From Olivibacter jilunii (lineage in GTDB: Bacteria > Bacteroidota > Bacteroidia > Sphingobacteriales > Sphingobacteriaceae), in NCBI RefSeq assembly GCF_900607235.1, contig NZ_LR027849.1, positions 868,001-932,000 on the forward strand: a DNA stretch of 64,000 bases, written 5' to 3'. The translations under genes were made by a program, and so were the position numbers. This document shows positions 35,665 through 45,241 of this stretch, piece by piece (position 1 is the first letter of the stretch; each line of letters opens with the position of its first letter). The notes below the pieces were generated by a model that searched no databases, had not been told where the DNA came from, and was given only the letters and a program-made list of their open reading frames with translations.

Positions 35665-37965
35665 CTAAAACGGATAACCAATAGCCAAGTTGAAGACCAA
35701 GTTATCACGTCGCCAATCAGGGTCTCTAAAATTAATTTTATTGAAAACCCAGCGCTGGCCATCCGGTAAATAAGGGATACGGAGTGGAATAGCAAGATCC
35801 GTTCTTAAAATGAGGAAAGTCAGATCAAAGCGGAGCCCCACGCCGCCGCCAACCGCTAATTCCTTAAAGAAATTCTTGGAAAATTTACCACCTTGAAATA
35901 CCGTATCTGCATTTTGTAACCAAATGTTACCGGCGTCGATAAAGGCCGCCCAATCTAATATACTAACAATCTTAGACCGATACTCTAAATTGAATTCCAT
36001 GCGGATATCACCGGTCATATCCGGAACGAAATTATCGTTTCCAAATCGCTCGGGGTTATAAGATCCCGGACCAATTGCCCGGGCTCTAAAAGCACGTAGA
36101 CTGTTAGGCCCACCCGCAAAGAACTGCTTCACATAGGGAAGTCGAGTCGAATTGCCATAGGAATAACCATAACCAAACAAAGCACGAGCGGCAAGCGTCC
36201 GATTTTGCCCCAGTTTCATATAATGACGGTACTCAATTTCGGTTTTAATATATTGCGAAAATGCAGCGTTAAAAATACTGTCTTGCTTCCCTTTTTTTAC
36301 GTTTGATCCCAAAATCAAGCCAACGGTATTGGCGGAAAGATCCAAACCACCGGAAAAGTAAAAGGTATGTTTCCTGTCGGTTTCCATGGTATTGGTATAG
36401 GTAAATTTGTAGTTCGGACCAAAGGTGAACTGTCGGTCGATCGCTCTTTGTAAATAGGGAAACTCTGTAGCTAAGCTATCGTAAAAGCGGGTTACATTTA
36501 CCGGTTGCACGTAAGCAACGTCTAATACGTTCAGTTGATGTGTTTTTTTTGCGGATTCCTGCCAGTTATAGCCCCATGCAAAACGTAACGAATTCAAACG
36601 GTAGGCCTGTCTTCTATTTAGAAATTCGTAGCCTACCAGCGTGGTAGTATGCGGGACGAACCGACGCGTAGGCTCCCAACCAAAAGGAGCAATGATACGT
36701 GGCCAAGTTAAGGAGGCTTCTAAACCATAACGGTAAAAATTGGAGTTGATATTGATACCACCACCTGATTGCACTTCGTAGCCGCCATAAGCAGTTAAAC
36801 GTAAAAGTTCGGCTCCTTTGAACGCATTTCGATGACTCCAGCTGACGTTAACCTCGGAACCATTGTAAACAGCAGCTGTTTTACCAAGCAATTCAACACG
36901 TACAGCCTTTTTTTGTTGTGGCGTAAGGTAGTAATGGACATCTAATTTATTGCTTTTTCCACGATCGGCCAACATAAAGTTATTTTTAACAAAGCGGAAA
37001 GTTCCCATTCCGACAAGCTGGCTAATCGTTTGATTTTGCCGATCTCGGTTATAAAGATCGCCTTTATGGAAAAACATCGTTCTGGCGAGTGCAAACTTTC
37101 GAAAGGTCCGATGTGGATCTATAAAATAAAAGCCTTTGTATTCTTCGGCATCTTTGGGAGTAGCCACTTCATAATTACCCTGAACTAGTGAATATTCCGG
37201 ATAAATGAAAATGTTGTTGATCGTATAAGGTTGTTTCGCATTTTTTGGTGTTTCCTCTTTTAGTTTGACATTCATGTCTACCATGTGATTGCCAATCATA
37301 CTGTCTACCTGTACCAAAAGGTGATCAGGGCTGAAAAAATAATAACCTTTATCCTTGAGGATATTATCAATCCGCTCGCGTTCCGCAATGATCCTATCCA
37401 AGTTATAAGGTCTACCGGGCACCAAAAGCGATCCTTCCTGCGCTAATTTTAACTCCCTTCCAATCTGTGTAGTTGTGTCAGCTTCATACGTTACTTTATT
37501 GATACGGTAAATTTTATTGGTCGTAGCTACATAGTTCAGCGTCGCCTTTCTGTTTTCAATAGTCGTATCTGTCGTTACATAAGCATTAAAGAAGCCGATG
37601 TTTTCCAACCTATTCCTGACGAGATTTTCATTGTACGGAACATTTACATCTTGGAGCAATACCGGAGGTTCACCTACTTTATTTTTCAACCAGTGTTTAA
37701 ATCCTTTGTTTTTCTTGGGCTGACCGGCAATGTTATAGAAATAGAGTTTGGTACGTAAGCCTAAAAACTTCTTATTCGGACGCGGCCGTAGCACCCCCTC
37801 CAGTCGTTCGGTTAGCGGTCCTCTATACTGGTCCGGAATCGAATCGTTATTCAATTCCACCTCACCTTTCACATACAAGTTTTCACCTTCCTTTAAATAC
37901 TTGATATTACTACAGGAAGCAAAAAGTACTGAAATCGCTATATATGTGTATATTTTAATTCTCAT
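35665..37965 (-). CDS. tamL: TamL: lipidated TamA/BamA-family outer-membrane assembly protein
   Basis: An Omp85-family barrel working with TamB in envelope biogenesis. From the ATG at 37965 it has 766 residues: signal with lipobox VLFASC (Cys at 18), which marks the lipidated Bacteroidota form TamL; POTRA-like domains (about 30-330, e.g. VRNRLENIGFFNAYVTTD); then a 16-stranded-type barrel with the Omp85 signature FFAGGPNSLRAFRARAIGPGS. The end, VFNLAIGYPF, has the C-terminal Phe. The start overlaps the end of tamB by 11 bp, showing translational coupling. An earlier in-frame ATG at 38010 adds 15 residues with no family sense. Confidence 0.88.
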   Translation of the reverse strand: MRIKIYTYIAISVLFASCSNIKYLKEGENLYVKGEVELNNDSIPDQYRGPLTERLEGVLRPRPNKKFLGLRTKLYFYNIAGQPKKNKGFKHWLKNKVGEPPVLLQDVNVPYNENLVRNRLENIGFFNAYVTTDTTIENRKATLNYVATTNKIYRINKVTYEADTTTQIGRELKLAQEGSLLVPGRPYNLDRIIAERERIDNILKDKGYYFFSPDHLLVQVDSMIGNHMVDMNVKLKEETPKNAKQPYTINNIFIYPEYSLVQGNYEVATPKDAEEYKGFYFIDPHRTFRKFALARTMFFHKGDLYNRDRQNQTISQLVGMGTFRFVKNNFMLADRGKSNKLDVHYYLTPQQKKAVRVELLGKTAAVYNGSEVNVSWSHRNAFKGAELLRLTAYGGYEVQSGGGININSNFYRYGLEASLTWPRIIAPFGWEPTRRFVPHTTTLVGYEFLNRRQAYRLNSLRFAWGYNWQESAKKTHQLNVLDVAYVQPVNVTRFYDSLATEFPYLQRAIDRQFTFGPNYKFTYTNTMETDRKHTFYFSGGLDLSANTVGLILGSNVKKGKQDSIFNAAFSQYIKTEIEYRHYMKLGQNRTLAARALFGYGYSYGNSTRLPYVKQFFAGGPNSLRAFRARAIGPGSYNPERFGNDNFVPDMTGDIRMEFNLEYRSKIVSILDWAAFIDAGNIWLQNADTVFQGGKFSKNFFKELAVGGGVGLRFDLTFLILRTDLAIPLRIPYLPDGQRWVFNKINFRDPDWRRDNLVFNLAIGYPF

Positions 37966-40900
37966 CGTTGCTCTTCTCTGATGATTCTTGCTCTGTAACT
38001 TCATCCTCATTCCGGTAGGCTTTGTTTAACTTTTCGACGTGATCCGCAGGTATGTCTTCTTTCTTTTCTTCGGCCACCCCATCTTCTTTCTTCGTCTCCT
38101 TAGGTTGATGGTCATTGCGGCGCTCCACACTATCCTGGCCGTTTTCATCCTCCTCATCATTTTTTTCCAAATGCTCTTTCATCTCCTCTGCTCGTTCTTC
38201 ATTAAGCTTTTGAATGCGCTTAGCGCTCATAAACAGCTCCCTGAATTCATCGTAATTCATATTGATAATGAAACCCAGCCCGGTCTCAATAAATTGGCCC
38301 TGTAGGGTTACCTGATATTGATTTTTTCGATATACACGGGCGATATAACGACCGTCTCTTGATAATTGGTATTCAACCGAGATATCACCCGCAATATTCG
38401 TAGCCTTTTGACCAGGTTGCGTAGCTCCTTCTAATTCAAAATTGGAGCCGACGGTCACTTTCAACCGATCATCTAACATTCGTTTTGAAACCCCGACGTT
38501 TAGATCTGTCCGATTTTGCGCTTGCCCCGTGCTATAGTCATCCGCAGTAGATTGTAGATCAAAATTCAATTCTACACCGGCAATTAGATCACCGGCCATT
38601 TTATTTAGCTGACTTGTTAACAAACTACTAACGCTGGATCGTACCATCGTTTCAGTGCTGGATCCGCCTGCACTGGAGAAAGGATTCTCAGCGATAAACC
38701 TACCTAATACAATCAGAGCAAAGGTCTGCTTGTTCATCTCCGAAGGGTTGTCTCGTAGTTGTGCCAGTTTTGCTTCTACATTTTGGGTCACATCTTGCGA
38801 TACCGTATTGGCATTTCCGCCGGTTCCCAAATCAATGTCAAAAGAAATCTCGGGTTTTAACATTTTGCCCCCTATATGAAGATTGACATTGAAAGGAAGG
38901 CGTTGTCGATAATAATTTGCTTGCGTGCCGGTAACCTGTACCAAATCAATCGGTTGTGCTTGCAAGGTATAAACTGCCGTCATATTAAGATCAGCGTCCA
39001 TAATGTCGCCACCCCAAGTGATTGTACTTCCTTTTTTAAAGTCAAATCTTCTTTTGATCATATTAAAGGATAGGGAATAGTTACCTTCTTCCACTTCGTA
39101 AGTTCCGGCAAGGGTCATCTCGCCGCCCGGATTGATACCGAAGTTAAGTAGAGCCTGGCCTTTGACAAATAATTTATCGCCGGTTCCGGGATCAACGATC
39201 ACAGTAAAGGCCGCGTTTCTATCCACATCGATATTTAAGGATATGTTCATCCCGGTAATGGTATTGCCCGTCGTTTCGGTTGTATCGTAAACCGCTAAGA
39301 TCTCCGCGCTATCTCGAGGACTCAAACTAGTAAATTCTACAATGCCCTCACGTTCCACTAAACCGGGATCCGTTTCTGGCATGGTCAGTGTCATGTCGGT
39401 ATTTTCATTGACTCTTAAGGTACCATTCACAGACGGACTCATGGCTGCGCCACGGATACGCAGGTCGGTATCGATGTTCAGTTTTCCATAGAATAAGTTG
39501 TTATCGACCTCTGTAGAATTTAAAACCTGGAAATCATCAGCTTTTACGTCCATACCCAAAGCAAATTCGGTATACGTCTTTGTTCTGATATTGCCATTGA
39601 TAATCGCTTTATTACCAACACTATCAGTCAAGGTAAATTGTTTAAAGCTGATGCCTCGATCATTGAAATTAATCCGCTGCTGATCCATGTTAAACGTAGC
39701 GTTTAGCATGGAAATATTCATTCTGGCTCGGTTAAAGATCAAATCGCCGTTGATGATCGGTGCATCTAAACTTCCCGTTAAATCAAGCTTTCCGGAAATG
39801 CTTCCGGATGAGCGCCTTAAATTGCCGAAACTAAAGGCTTCGATGGTACTCATATTAAGATTATTAACCAACAAATCAAAATCCATCGTAGATTCGGCGT
39901 CAAGCGGTGTAATATAGTCGCCACTTAATTGAATATCGTTTCCTTTTCCTTGAATAGTAATATTCGCATTGTAGGTGTTTTCCTTCGCATTATTTATTTG
40001 AACGCCAATATCTCCAATAGTGTCTTTGCCAAAGTAGAAGTCGTTGATGGTTATATCGGATGTAAAAACGGGGTAGCCATCGAGTCGATCGACTAAGGCA
40101 TTACCGTTTATTCCGCCACCTAAGTCTAAATTTGCACTTTCCACCATATTAGCAAAAGTTTCAATACGAAAGTTTTTGAAATTAACGGCTAAAGGTGAAT
40201 TGGGTACGGAGTCTTGCGATGCAATAGTCATTTCTTGCCCATTTTGGCTGAGATCGAAGTGAGAAGCCAATAAACCTTTTGCGCCAAAGCTAATAGCGTT
40301 TTGGGGATTAACGGACCATTTGTCATAATTTAACATAAGGCCGTTTTCCTTTAAGGAAAAGAGAAAGTCTTCGGCACGGGCCTGTAGATTAGCGCCCAAA
40401 TGATATTGCTCTTTACCTTTCTTATCTTTGATCCACAAACCCGCATCAATAGAACTGTTCTTTACGGTACCGCTTAAAAGTGTATTCATGATTTCGATAC
40501 CGGATACTTTAATGTTATTAATAAGTGCAGCGTAGTAGAGTGTACTATCTAAAGTGTTGACATCAAAGCTAACATTTTGTATATCGGTGCCTGCATATAC
40601 CGCCTTCGGTGCAACACCCTTAATGTTAATCGATTTGGTTTCGCTATTGAAGTTGCCGTCTAAAGTAATAGGTTGCATTTCGGTTAGTTCCGGCATTACA
40701 CGGATGATGAGTGGTGACCTTCTGAAAGTTGCACCAAATTCGATTTGTGCAGGACTATATGCAGGAATGGTGTCCGGTAGGCCTGTCTTTTTATTAATGG
40801 CCGGATTGGGATTATAATACGTGTTTAGTATATCCTGAAAAGCATAGGATAAAGAAGTGAGTTTATAAGATCCAATCATATGTGCATGGAGAAACTCAGA

Positions 40901-43234
40901 ACGTAATTGTAAGAGATTTTGACTACTGTCAGTCTGCGCAATCAAACTGATCGTGTCTAATACGTATCGATCAGTATTATAAGCGATAATAGCATTTGTT
41001 AAATCCAGCTTTCCATTGAGATAATCTGGATCGGCTGAATCAAAATTAGCAAGCAATTTGCCATGAAACCGGATATTGTCGTTGGTCAGGTTTAAATTTT
41101 TGGTGTTGATACTATCCACTAGTAGATCCATGTTAAACGTTGGGTATCGCTCTTTCAAGTTTGCAAATGCCTGCATTTCCAGGCTTATGTTTGGATCTTT
41201 ACTGCTAAGCGATGCTTTTACATCGCCACTATTGGCTGTGGCCGCTAAGTTTATATTGGTATAGGTATAACCCAGGGCTTCCGCACGTATCAGCTTGGCT
41301 TTGGCATCTGCTACTAGTTTAGATGGATCAAGACCTTTCCCTTTGATTTGTGCAGCAAATGATATCTTTCCAAGTGTTGAATCCATCTTCATCAGATGAC
41401 CTACATTCACATCTTGGATTGTAATATCTGCATCATAACTCGTATCCCTTTGGGCGGCATAGTTTGCTCGGAGATTTGCATTTCCCATAGATGATCGAAG
41501 ATGCATGTTGGTAGTAAATTGATTAAGCCCTCCTTTGAACGTACCGTTCAAGTTCAGCTGTTTTGGCAATTCGATGCTATCAGGCAGCATGCTCTTCGCT
41601 ACCAAGCGATCCAGGTCTCGCTTTCCGGTCTGTAGATCTTTTAATTGTAAATCGATATAGAATTTGTCGATGTCAGGTAATCCTTTTATATGTGCGCTGG
41701 CTTGCAAGCGGGTTTGATCTAAGGTTGTAAATGTCAAATTAGCTATGCGAAGATCATCAACACGCCCCTTTACGTTTCCGTCCACAAAAAAGGTATGGCC
41801 GAGTAGCGGCTTCATTACTTCCATCGTATCTAAATCCGGAACTAACAAGAGTACATCCTTCATTCCAATTTTACTCTTTTGGATATTAGCATTCAATTGA
41901 ATTTCGCCAATGCGCTCCGTAATTTGTTCCAGCGAGGGATAGTTTACCCGGGCATAGTTTCGAATAAGGGTGTTAGGGGTTTCAATGTATAAGTCTTTTG
42001 CCTCCGCGCCTTTTTCTGTATAGACGAAATCAGCTTCCGCTTTCGTGATGGTAAAGCCACTTCTATCCTTGAAATTCAATTGGTTTAGCTTCCCACTTAT
42101 CGAATCAATCGAAAAGAAAAAGTCAGACATTTTCAGGTCTACGCCCGTCATATCAAGATTTCCATAATCCATGCCCTTGGCCACTTTTGGCTGATTTGCG
42201 TCAAAATAAGCAAGTTTATTCTTTCCAATAATTAAGTCGGAGATATTTACTTGCCATTTTATAGGTGTGGTTTCGCCGGTATCAAGCGTAAAGGTGCTAG
42301 GGGTTGGTTTTTGTATCCTTCCAAAGGATACCTTTGCCGTATTGTTTTCTAATACGGCCTGTTTTATATCTATTCGCTCGCCACTCAAATCGATGTCTTT
42401 AAAATCAACCAAAAGTCGATCAAACAGAACTTGCGCATTTAAAGCACTTGCTTCGTCCACGTATTGTGCTTTGATATCTTCTAAGCTGACACTGCCAAGT
42501 TGAATGTCGGGGAGGGGAGCCTCTTCTCCAACGGCTGCTTCCACTCCTAAGTTTTTGCTAGATGGGATCGCTGTGGAGTCTGCTACCGTCCATTGTCTGA
42601 TAGCTGTATTGACTCCTTGGATGTTGATCTTTGGAATCTCGAAACGCATTTTGTTCAGGTCGAAAGTCTTAATCCGTGTATCTAAATGGCCTAAATTGAA
42701 ATCGGCATTGGTACCAATAACTTCGTCTTGATAAACGAGTCGAATACGGTTGAGATTAATCTTATCAATCGAAAACTCCATGCTGGAGGTTGTATCTTCC
42801 GGCTTAGGCTGCGTTTGCTCTTCACTAACAAATGCTCGCATAATGTAATCGAAGTTGAAGCTACTGTCAGGTAAAGTGCGGTCAATCTTGACGGTAATGC
42901 CTCTTAAATCGATTTCGTTTATTTCCACTTTGTTTTTTAGGAGCTTAAGTAGACTTATATCGACTTTTAATTGCTCTCCTGCGAGCAATGTATCTTTCTT
43001 TTGGTCTTCGAAATAAACACCTTCCAATACCAATAATTTAGGTAAATCGAGCGATACCCTTTCAATTTTAACCGGCGTTTCGATTTTTTTCTCCAGATAG
43101 GATACTACTTGTTGGACCAAAAAATTCTGAACGGCTGGAATACGAATTAAAATAAAAATCAGGAGTACTAAACCAATGATACTACCAACGACCCATAAAA
43201 TGGTCTTGAGTGCAATTCTTCCAACTTTATTCAA
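37955..43234 (-). CDS. tamB: TamB: translocation and assembly module protein
   Basis: A very long (1759 residues) inner-membrane-anchored AsmA-like protein that spans the periplasm and works with TamL in outer-membrane protein or lipid delivery. One transmembrane helix near the N-terminus (ILWVVGSIIGLVLLIFILI), then long beta-rich repeated segments, and the C-terminal TamB/DUF490 domain around residues 1250-1600 (DPGTGDKLFVKGQALLNFG, GEMTLAGTYEVEEGNYSLSF). The last 90 residues are an acidic and lysine-rich low-complexity tail. First gene of a two-gene operon with tamL. Confidence 0.9.
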   Translation of the reverse strand: MNKVGRIALKTILWVVGSIIGLVLLIFILIRIPAVQNFLVQQVVSYLEKKIETPVKIERVSLDLPKLLVLEGVYFEDQKKDTLLAGEQLKVDISLLKLLKNKVEINEIDLRGITVKIDRTLPDSSFNFDYIMRAFVSEEQTQPKPEDTTSSMEFSIDKINLNRIRLVYQDEVIGTNADFNLGHLDTRIKTFDLNKMRFEIPKINIQGVNTAIRQWTVADSTAIPSSKNLGVEAAVGEEAPLPDIQLGSVSLEDIKAQYVDEASALNAQVLFDRLLVDFKDIDLSGERIDIKQAVLENNTAKVSFGRIQKPTPSTFTLDTGETTPIKWQVNISDLIIGKNKLAYFDANQPKVAKGMDYGNLDMTGVDLKMSDFFFSIDSISGKLNQLNFKDRSGFTITKAEADFVYTEKGAEAKDLYIETPNTLIRNYARVNYPSLEQITERIGEIQLNANIQKSKIGMKDVLLLVPDLDTMEVMKPLLGHTFFVDGNVKGRVDDLRIANLTFTTLDQTRLQASAHIKGLPDIDKFYIDLQLKDLQTGKRDLDRLVAKSMLPDSIELPKQLNLNGTFKGGLNQFTTNMHLRSSMGNANLRANYAAQRDTSYDADITIQDVNVGHLMKMDSTLGKISFAAQIKGKGLDPSKLVADAKAKLIRAEALGYTYTNINLAATANSGDVKASLSSKDPNISLEMQAFANLKERYPTFNMDLLVDSINTKNLNLTNDNIRFHGKLLANFDSADPDYLNGKLDLTNAIIAYNTDRYVLDTISLIAQTDSSQNLLQLRSEFLHAHMIGSYKLTSLSYAFQDILNTYYNPNPAINKKTGLPDTIPAYSPAQIEFGATFRRSPLIIRVMPELTEMQPITLDGNFNSETKSINIKGVAPKAVYAGTDIQNVSFDVNTLDSTLYYAALINNIKVSGIEIMNTLLSGTVKNSSIDAGLWIKDKKGKEQYHLGANLQARAEDFLFSLKENGLMLNYDKWSVNPQNAISFGAKGLLASHFDLSQNGQEMTIASQDSVPNSPLAVNFKNFRIETFANMVESANLDLGGGINGNALVDRLDGYPVFTSDITINDFYFGKDTIGDIGVQINNAKENTYNANITIQGKGNDIQLSGDYITPLDAESTMDFDLLVNNLNMSTIEAFSFGNLRRSSGSISGKLDLTGSLDAPIINGDLIFNRARMNISMLNATFNMDQQRINFNDRGISFKQFTLTDSVGNKAIINGNIRTKTYTEFALGMDVKADDFQVLNSTEVDNNLFYGKLNIDTDLRIRGAAMSPSVNGTLRVNENTDMTLTMPETDPGLVEREGIVEFTSLSPRDSAEILAVYDTTETTGNTITGMNISLNIDVDRNAAFTVIVDPGTGDKLFVKGQALLNFGINPGGEMTLAGTYEVEEGNYSLSFNMIKRRFDFKKGSTITWGGDIMDADLNMTAVYTLQAQPIDLVQVTGTQANYYRQRLPFNVNLHIGGKMLKPEISFDIDLGTGGNANTVSQDVTQNVEAKLAQLRDNPSEMNKQTFALIVLGRFIAENPFSSAGGSSTETMVRSSVSSLLTSQLNKMAGDLIAGVELNFDLQSTADDYSTGQAQNRTDLNVGVSKRMLDDRLKVTVGSNFELEGATQPGQKATNIAGDISVEYQLSRDGRYIARVYRKNQYQVTLQGQFIETGLGFIINMNYDEFRELFMSAKRIQKLNEERAEEMKEHLEKNDEEDENGQDSVERRNDHQPKETKKEDGVAEEKKEDIPADHVEKLNKAYRNEDEVTEQESSEKSNDEN

Positions 43235-43385
43235 AATAATATATTCTTAAAAGTGTTCCCAAATTCATGTGTTTTCGAACCCCTAACGAATGCTGTCGCT
43301 CTTTTGCTTTTCACCTGTTTGTGTTAATGACCCTCTTCCCCCGGTAAACCTTCAGCACTCAAATAGTTGTGCAGAATAGAAAAAA

Positions 43386-43406
43386 CAAAGGTATCAAACT
43401 TTGATA
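43386..43406 (-). promoter_or_regulatory. Possible tamB promoter element with overlapping palindrome
   Basis: On the minus strand TACCTTTG (plus 43386-43393) fits the -7 element TAnnTTTG. It abuts the perfect 15-bp dyad TATCAAACTTTGATA (43392-43406), placed where a repressor would block RNA polymerase. No clear -33 TTTG at the usual distance. The leader to tamB would be about 145 nt. Confidence 0.4.
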
Positions 43407-43481
43407 AAAGACAGGGCCGATCTTGTTTTAAATAACGTTTTTTTTGTTTTTTATACTTGATATTATTGGCAGCTTTACTGC

Positions 43482-43682
43482 TTAGGTAAGCATCCACACA
43501 ATGATCAGAATAACGACAATCAGCGCCAGTATCAAAAATAAAAATCTTCCTGAACCTCTGTCTGTTTTTTCGAATGCTTCCGGTGAGGGTCCTGGATTTT
43601 CTTTATGTGCCACATAATCCTCTTCAGCCTTCGTTTTACTGCTGTTTTTATCATTATCTACCATTTTCTCTCTTCCTGTCAT
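43482..43682 (-). CDS. Small single-pass membrane protein, unknown function
   Basis: 66 residues: a hydrophilic, charged N-terminal part with Pro/Glu (HKENPGPSPEAFEKTDRG) and one C-terminal transmembrane helix (RFLFLILALIVVILIIVWML). Tail-anchored topology. No family recognised. Met 7 (43664) is an alternative start. It lies alone between tamB and a divergent small gene. Confidence 0.65.
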   Translation of the reverse strand: MTGREKMVDNDKNSSKTKAEEDYVAHKENPGPSPEAFEKTDRGSGRFLFLILALIVVILIIVWMLT

Positions 43683-43833
43683 TTTATTAATGCGTCCATC
43701 TGAGCTGTTTTTACATTCTTAACTCTAAACACGCTTTTGGACAAAAGGTTTAGCCTAATTCATCCTTTATCTCAGATAAAGTCAACAACAAAGCGCTTGT
43801 TAAATTGTATTAATAGGGAAGAAGCTTTTTGAT

Positions 43834-44055
43834 ATGCATACAGATAAAGAGATTAAGGACTGGGTTTGCAGTCACATTCACCAACTCATTCAGGAAAATG
43901 AGGCCTCGAGTGAAACTGAATTCAAAACGAGTGTCGATATAGAAGGGGAGGATGGCCGTGTACATACTTATACCGTTTTTCTGGAAAGAAGCAATATAAA
44001 TGACAGGGAAGAATGGATTGTCCGCAACATTGTTAGACCGGAGCAATTGCAATAA
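43834..44055 (+). CDS. Hypothetical 73-residue protein
   Basis: A small acidic soluble protein with ordinary amino-acid composition (MHTDKEIKDWVCSHIHQLI at the start, ending IVRNIVRPEQLQ). No motif, signal or membrane segment. The opposite-strand frame over the same region reads as a Phe/Ile-rich shadow. Preferred over the shadow by composition; function unknown. Confidence 0.6.
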   Translation: MHTDKEIKDWVCSHIHQLIQENEASSETEFKTSVDIEGEDGRVHTYTVFLERSNINDREEWIVRNIVRPEQLQ

Positions 44056-44122
44056 TTAGGATACAATGGCTTTTTGTTTGCCTGAATCACTACCTTTAGC
44101 CTGACAGAATAGCCATACACTC

Positions 44123-45202
44123 ATGAATCTATTATTTAAAGTAACGCTTGCTATTGTTTTGCTTATGCCTAACCATCTATTCAGTAGGGAGGTATTAAAA
44201 GTTGCCGTGGCTGGCCTAAACCATGACCATGTACATCTTTTGCTGAATTTGTATGAGCAACGGAAAGTTGATATAGTAGGAATAGCTGAATCAGATGAAC
44301 AGTTAGTGCGAAGAATGCAAACAAGGTATAAAATTCCGGGGAATCTGTTTTACAAAGATCTTGCTACCTTATTACAACATGTAAAGCCAACCGTTGTACT
44401 CGCGTACAATCCCACGAATGAGCATGTACAGGTTGCTGAATTATGCATGCCGCTCAAAATACCCGTCATGGTAGAAAAGCCTTTAGCGACCAATACGGGG
44501 GAAGCTGCACGGATTGCTCAATTAGCAGAAGAGAATGCCACGCTATTTTTAACTAATTACGAAACTACCTGGTATAGAAGTAACCAACGTCTCAAAGCTT
44601 TGCTTCGTGAACAAGCAGCTGGAACTATTAGGAAAATGATGGTGAAAGATGGTCATGAAGGCCCTAAAGAAATAGGATGTAGCGAAGATTTCCTTAATTG
44701 GTTAACTGATCCGGTAAAGAATGGGGGCGGTGCTTTAATGGATTTCGGGTGTTATGGAGCTAATTTGATGACTTGGCTTAAAAACGGAGAAAGACCGAAG
44801 GCCGTTATGGCTATCACCAAACAGCTCAAACCCATGATTTATCCGAAAGTAGAGGATGATGCTACCCTTGTTCTTGAATATGCGGATGGCAGCACGGGGA
44901 TTATCCAAGCTTCCTGGTGCTGGCCTTATAGCGTTAAGGATTTACAGGTGTTTACTACGAAAGAGCAGTGGCACGCAGTAAATGGGACCACGCTCCTGAA
45001 GTATACTTCGCATCAGAAACCAGAATCGATTTCGCTTACAAACGAGTATTACGAAAATCATTTAGCCTATCTAGAAGCCCTTTTAAAAGGTGAGGTGCGA
45101 GCAGACGACGATTTGTCTTCTTTAAACAATAATGTGATTGTTGTAGAAATTTTAGAAGCTGCAAAAAAATCAGCTATGGAAGGTAAGCGTGTTGAATTGT
45201 AA
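44123..45202 (+). CDS. Gfo/Idh/MocA-family oxidoreductase, probably exported
   Basis: 359 residues. The N-terminus has a hydrophobic signal-like stretch (LLFKVTLAIVLLMPNHLFS), then a Rossmann domain (VLKVAVAGLNHDHVHLLLNL, with Gly-Leu-Asn-His in place of the classical GxGxxG), the family motif VEKPLATNTGEAARIAQLA with the conserved Lys, and a C-terminal alpha/beta domain (GGGALMDFGCYGANLMTWL). Members oxidise or isomerise sugars using bound NAD(P). Export is common in Bacteroidota members. The His-rich replacement of the dinucleotide motif is notable. Convergent with the SusE-like gene. Confidence 0.85.
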   Translation: MNLLFKVTLAIVLLMPNHLFSREVLKVAVAGLNHDHVHLLLNLYEQRKVDIVGIAESDEQLVRRMQTRYKIPGNLFYKDLATLLQHVKPTVVLAYNPTNEHVQVAELCMPLKIPVMVEKPLATNTGEAARIAQLAEENATLFLTNYETTWYRSNQRLKALLREQAAGTIRKMMVKDGHEGPKEIGCSEDFLNWLTDPVKNGGGALMDFGCYGANLMTWLKNGERPKAVMAITKQLKPMIYPKVEDDATLVLEYADGSTGIIQASWCWPYSVKDLQVFTTKEQWHAVNGTTLLKYTSHQKPESISLTNEYYENHLAYLEALLKGEVRADDDLSSLNNNVIVVEILEAAKKSAMEGKRVEL

Positions 45203-45241
45203 AATAGAAAGCAGGCTTCATACGAAGCCTGCTTTCTATTT
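45202..45241. terminator. Bidirectional terminator between convergent genes
   Basis: Perfect 18-bp stem AAATAGAAAGCAGGCTTC / GAAGCCTGCTTTCTATTT with loop ATAC. It begins in the stop codon of the oxidoreductase gene and ends beside the stop of the leftward lipoprotein gene, with T-rich flanks in both directions. Confidence 0.95.

Noticed and set aside
43810-44052. 80-codon minus-strand frame
   Set aside because: Shadow of the plus-strand 73-residue gene, with atypical Phe/Ile-rich composition.
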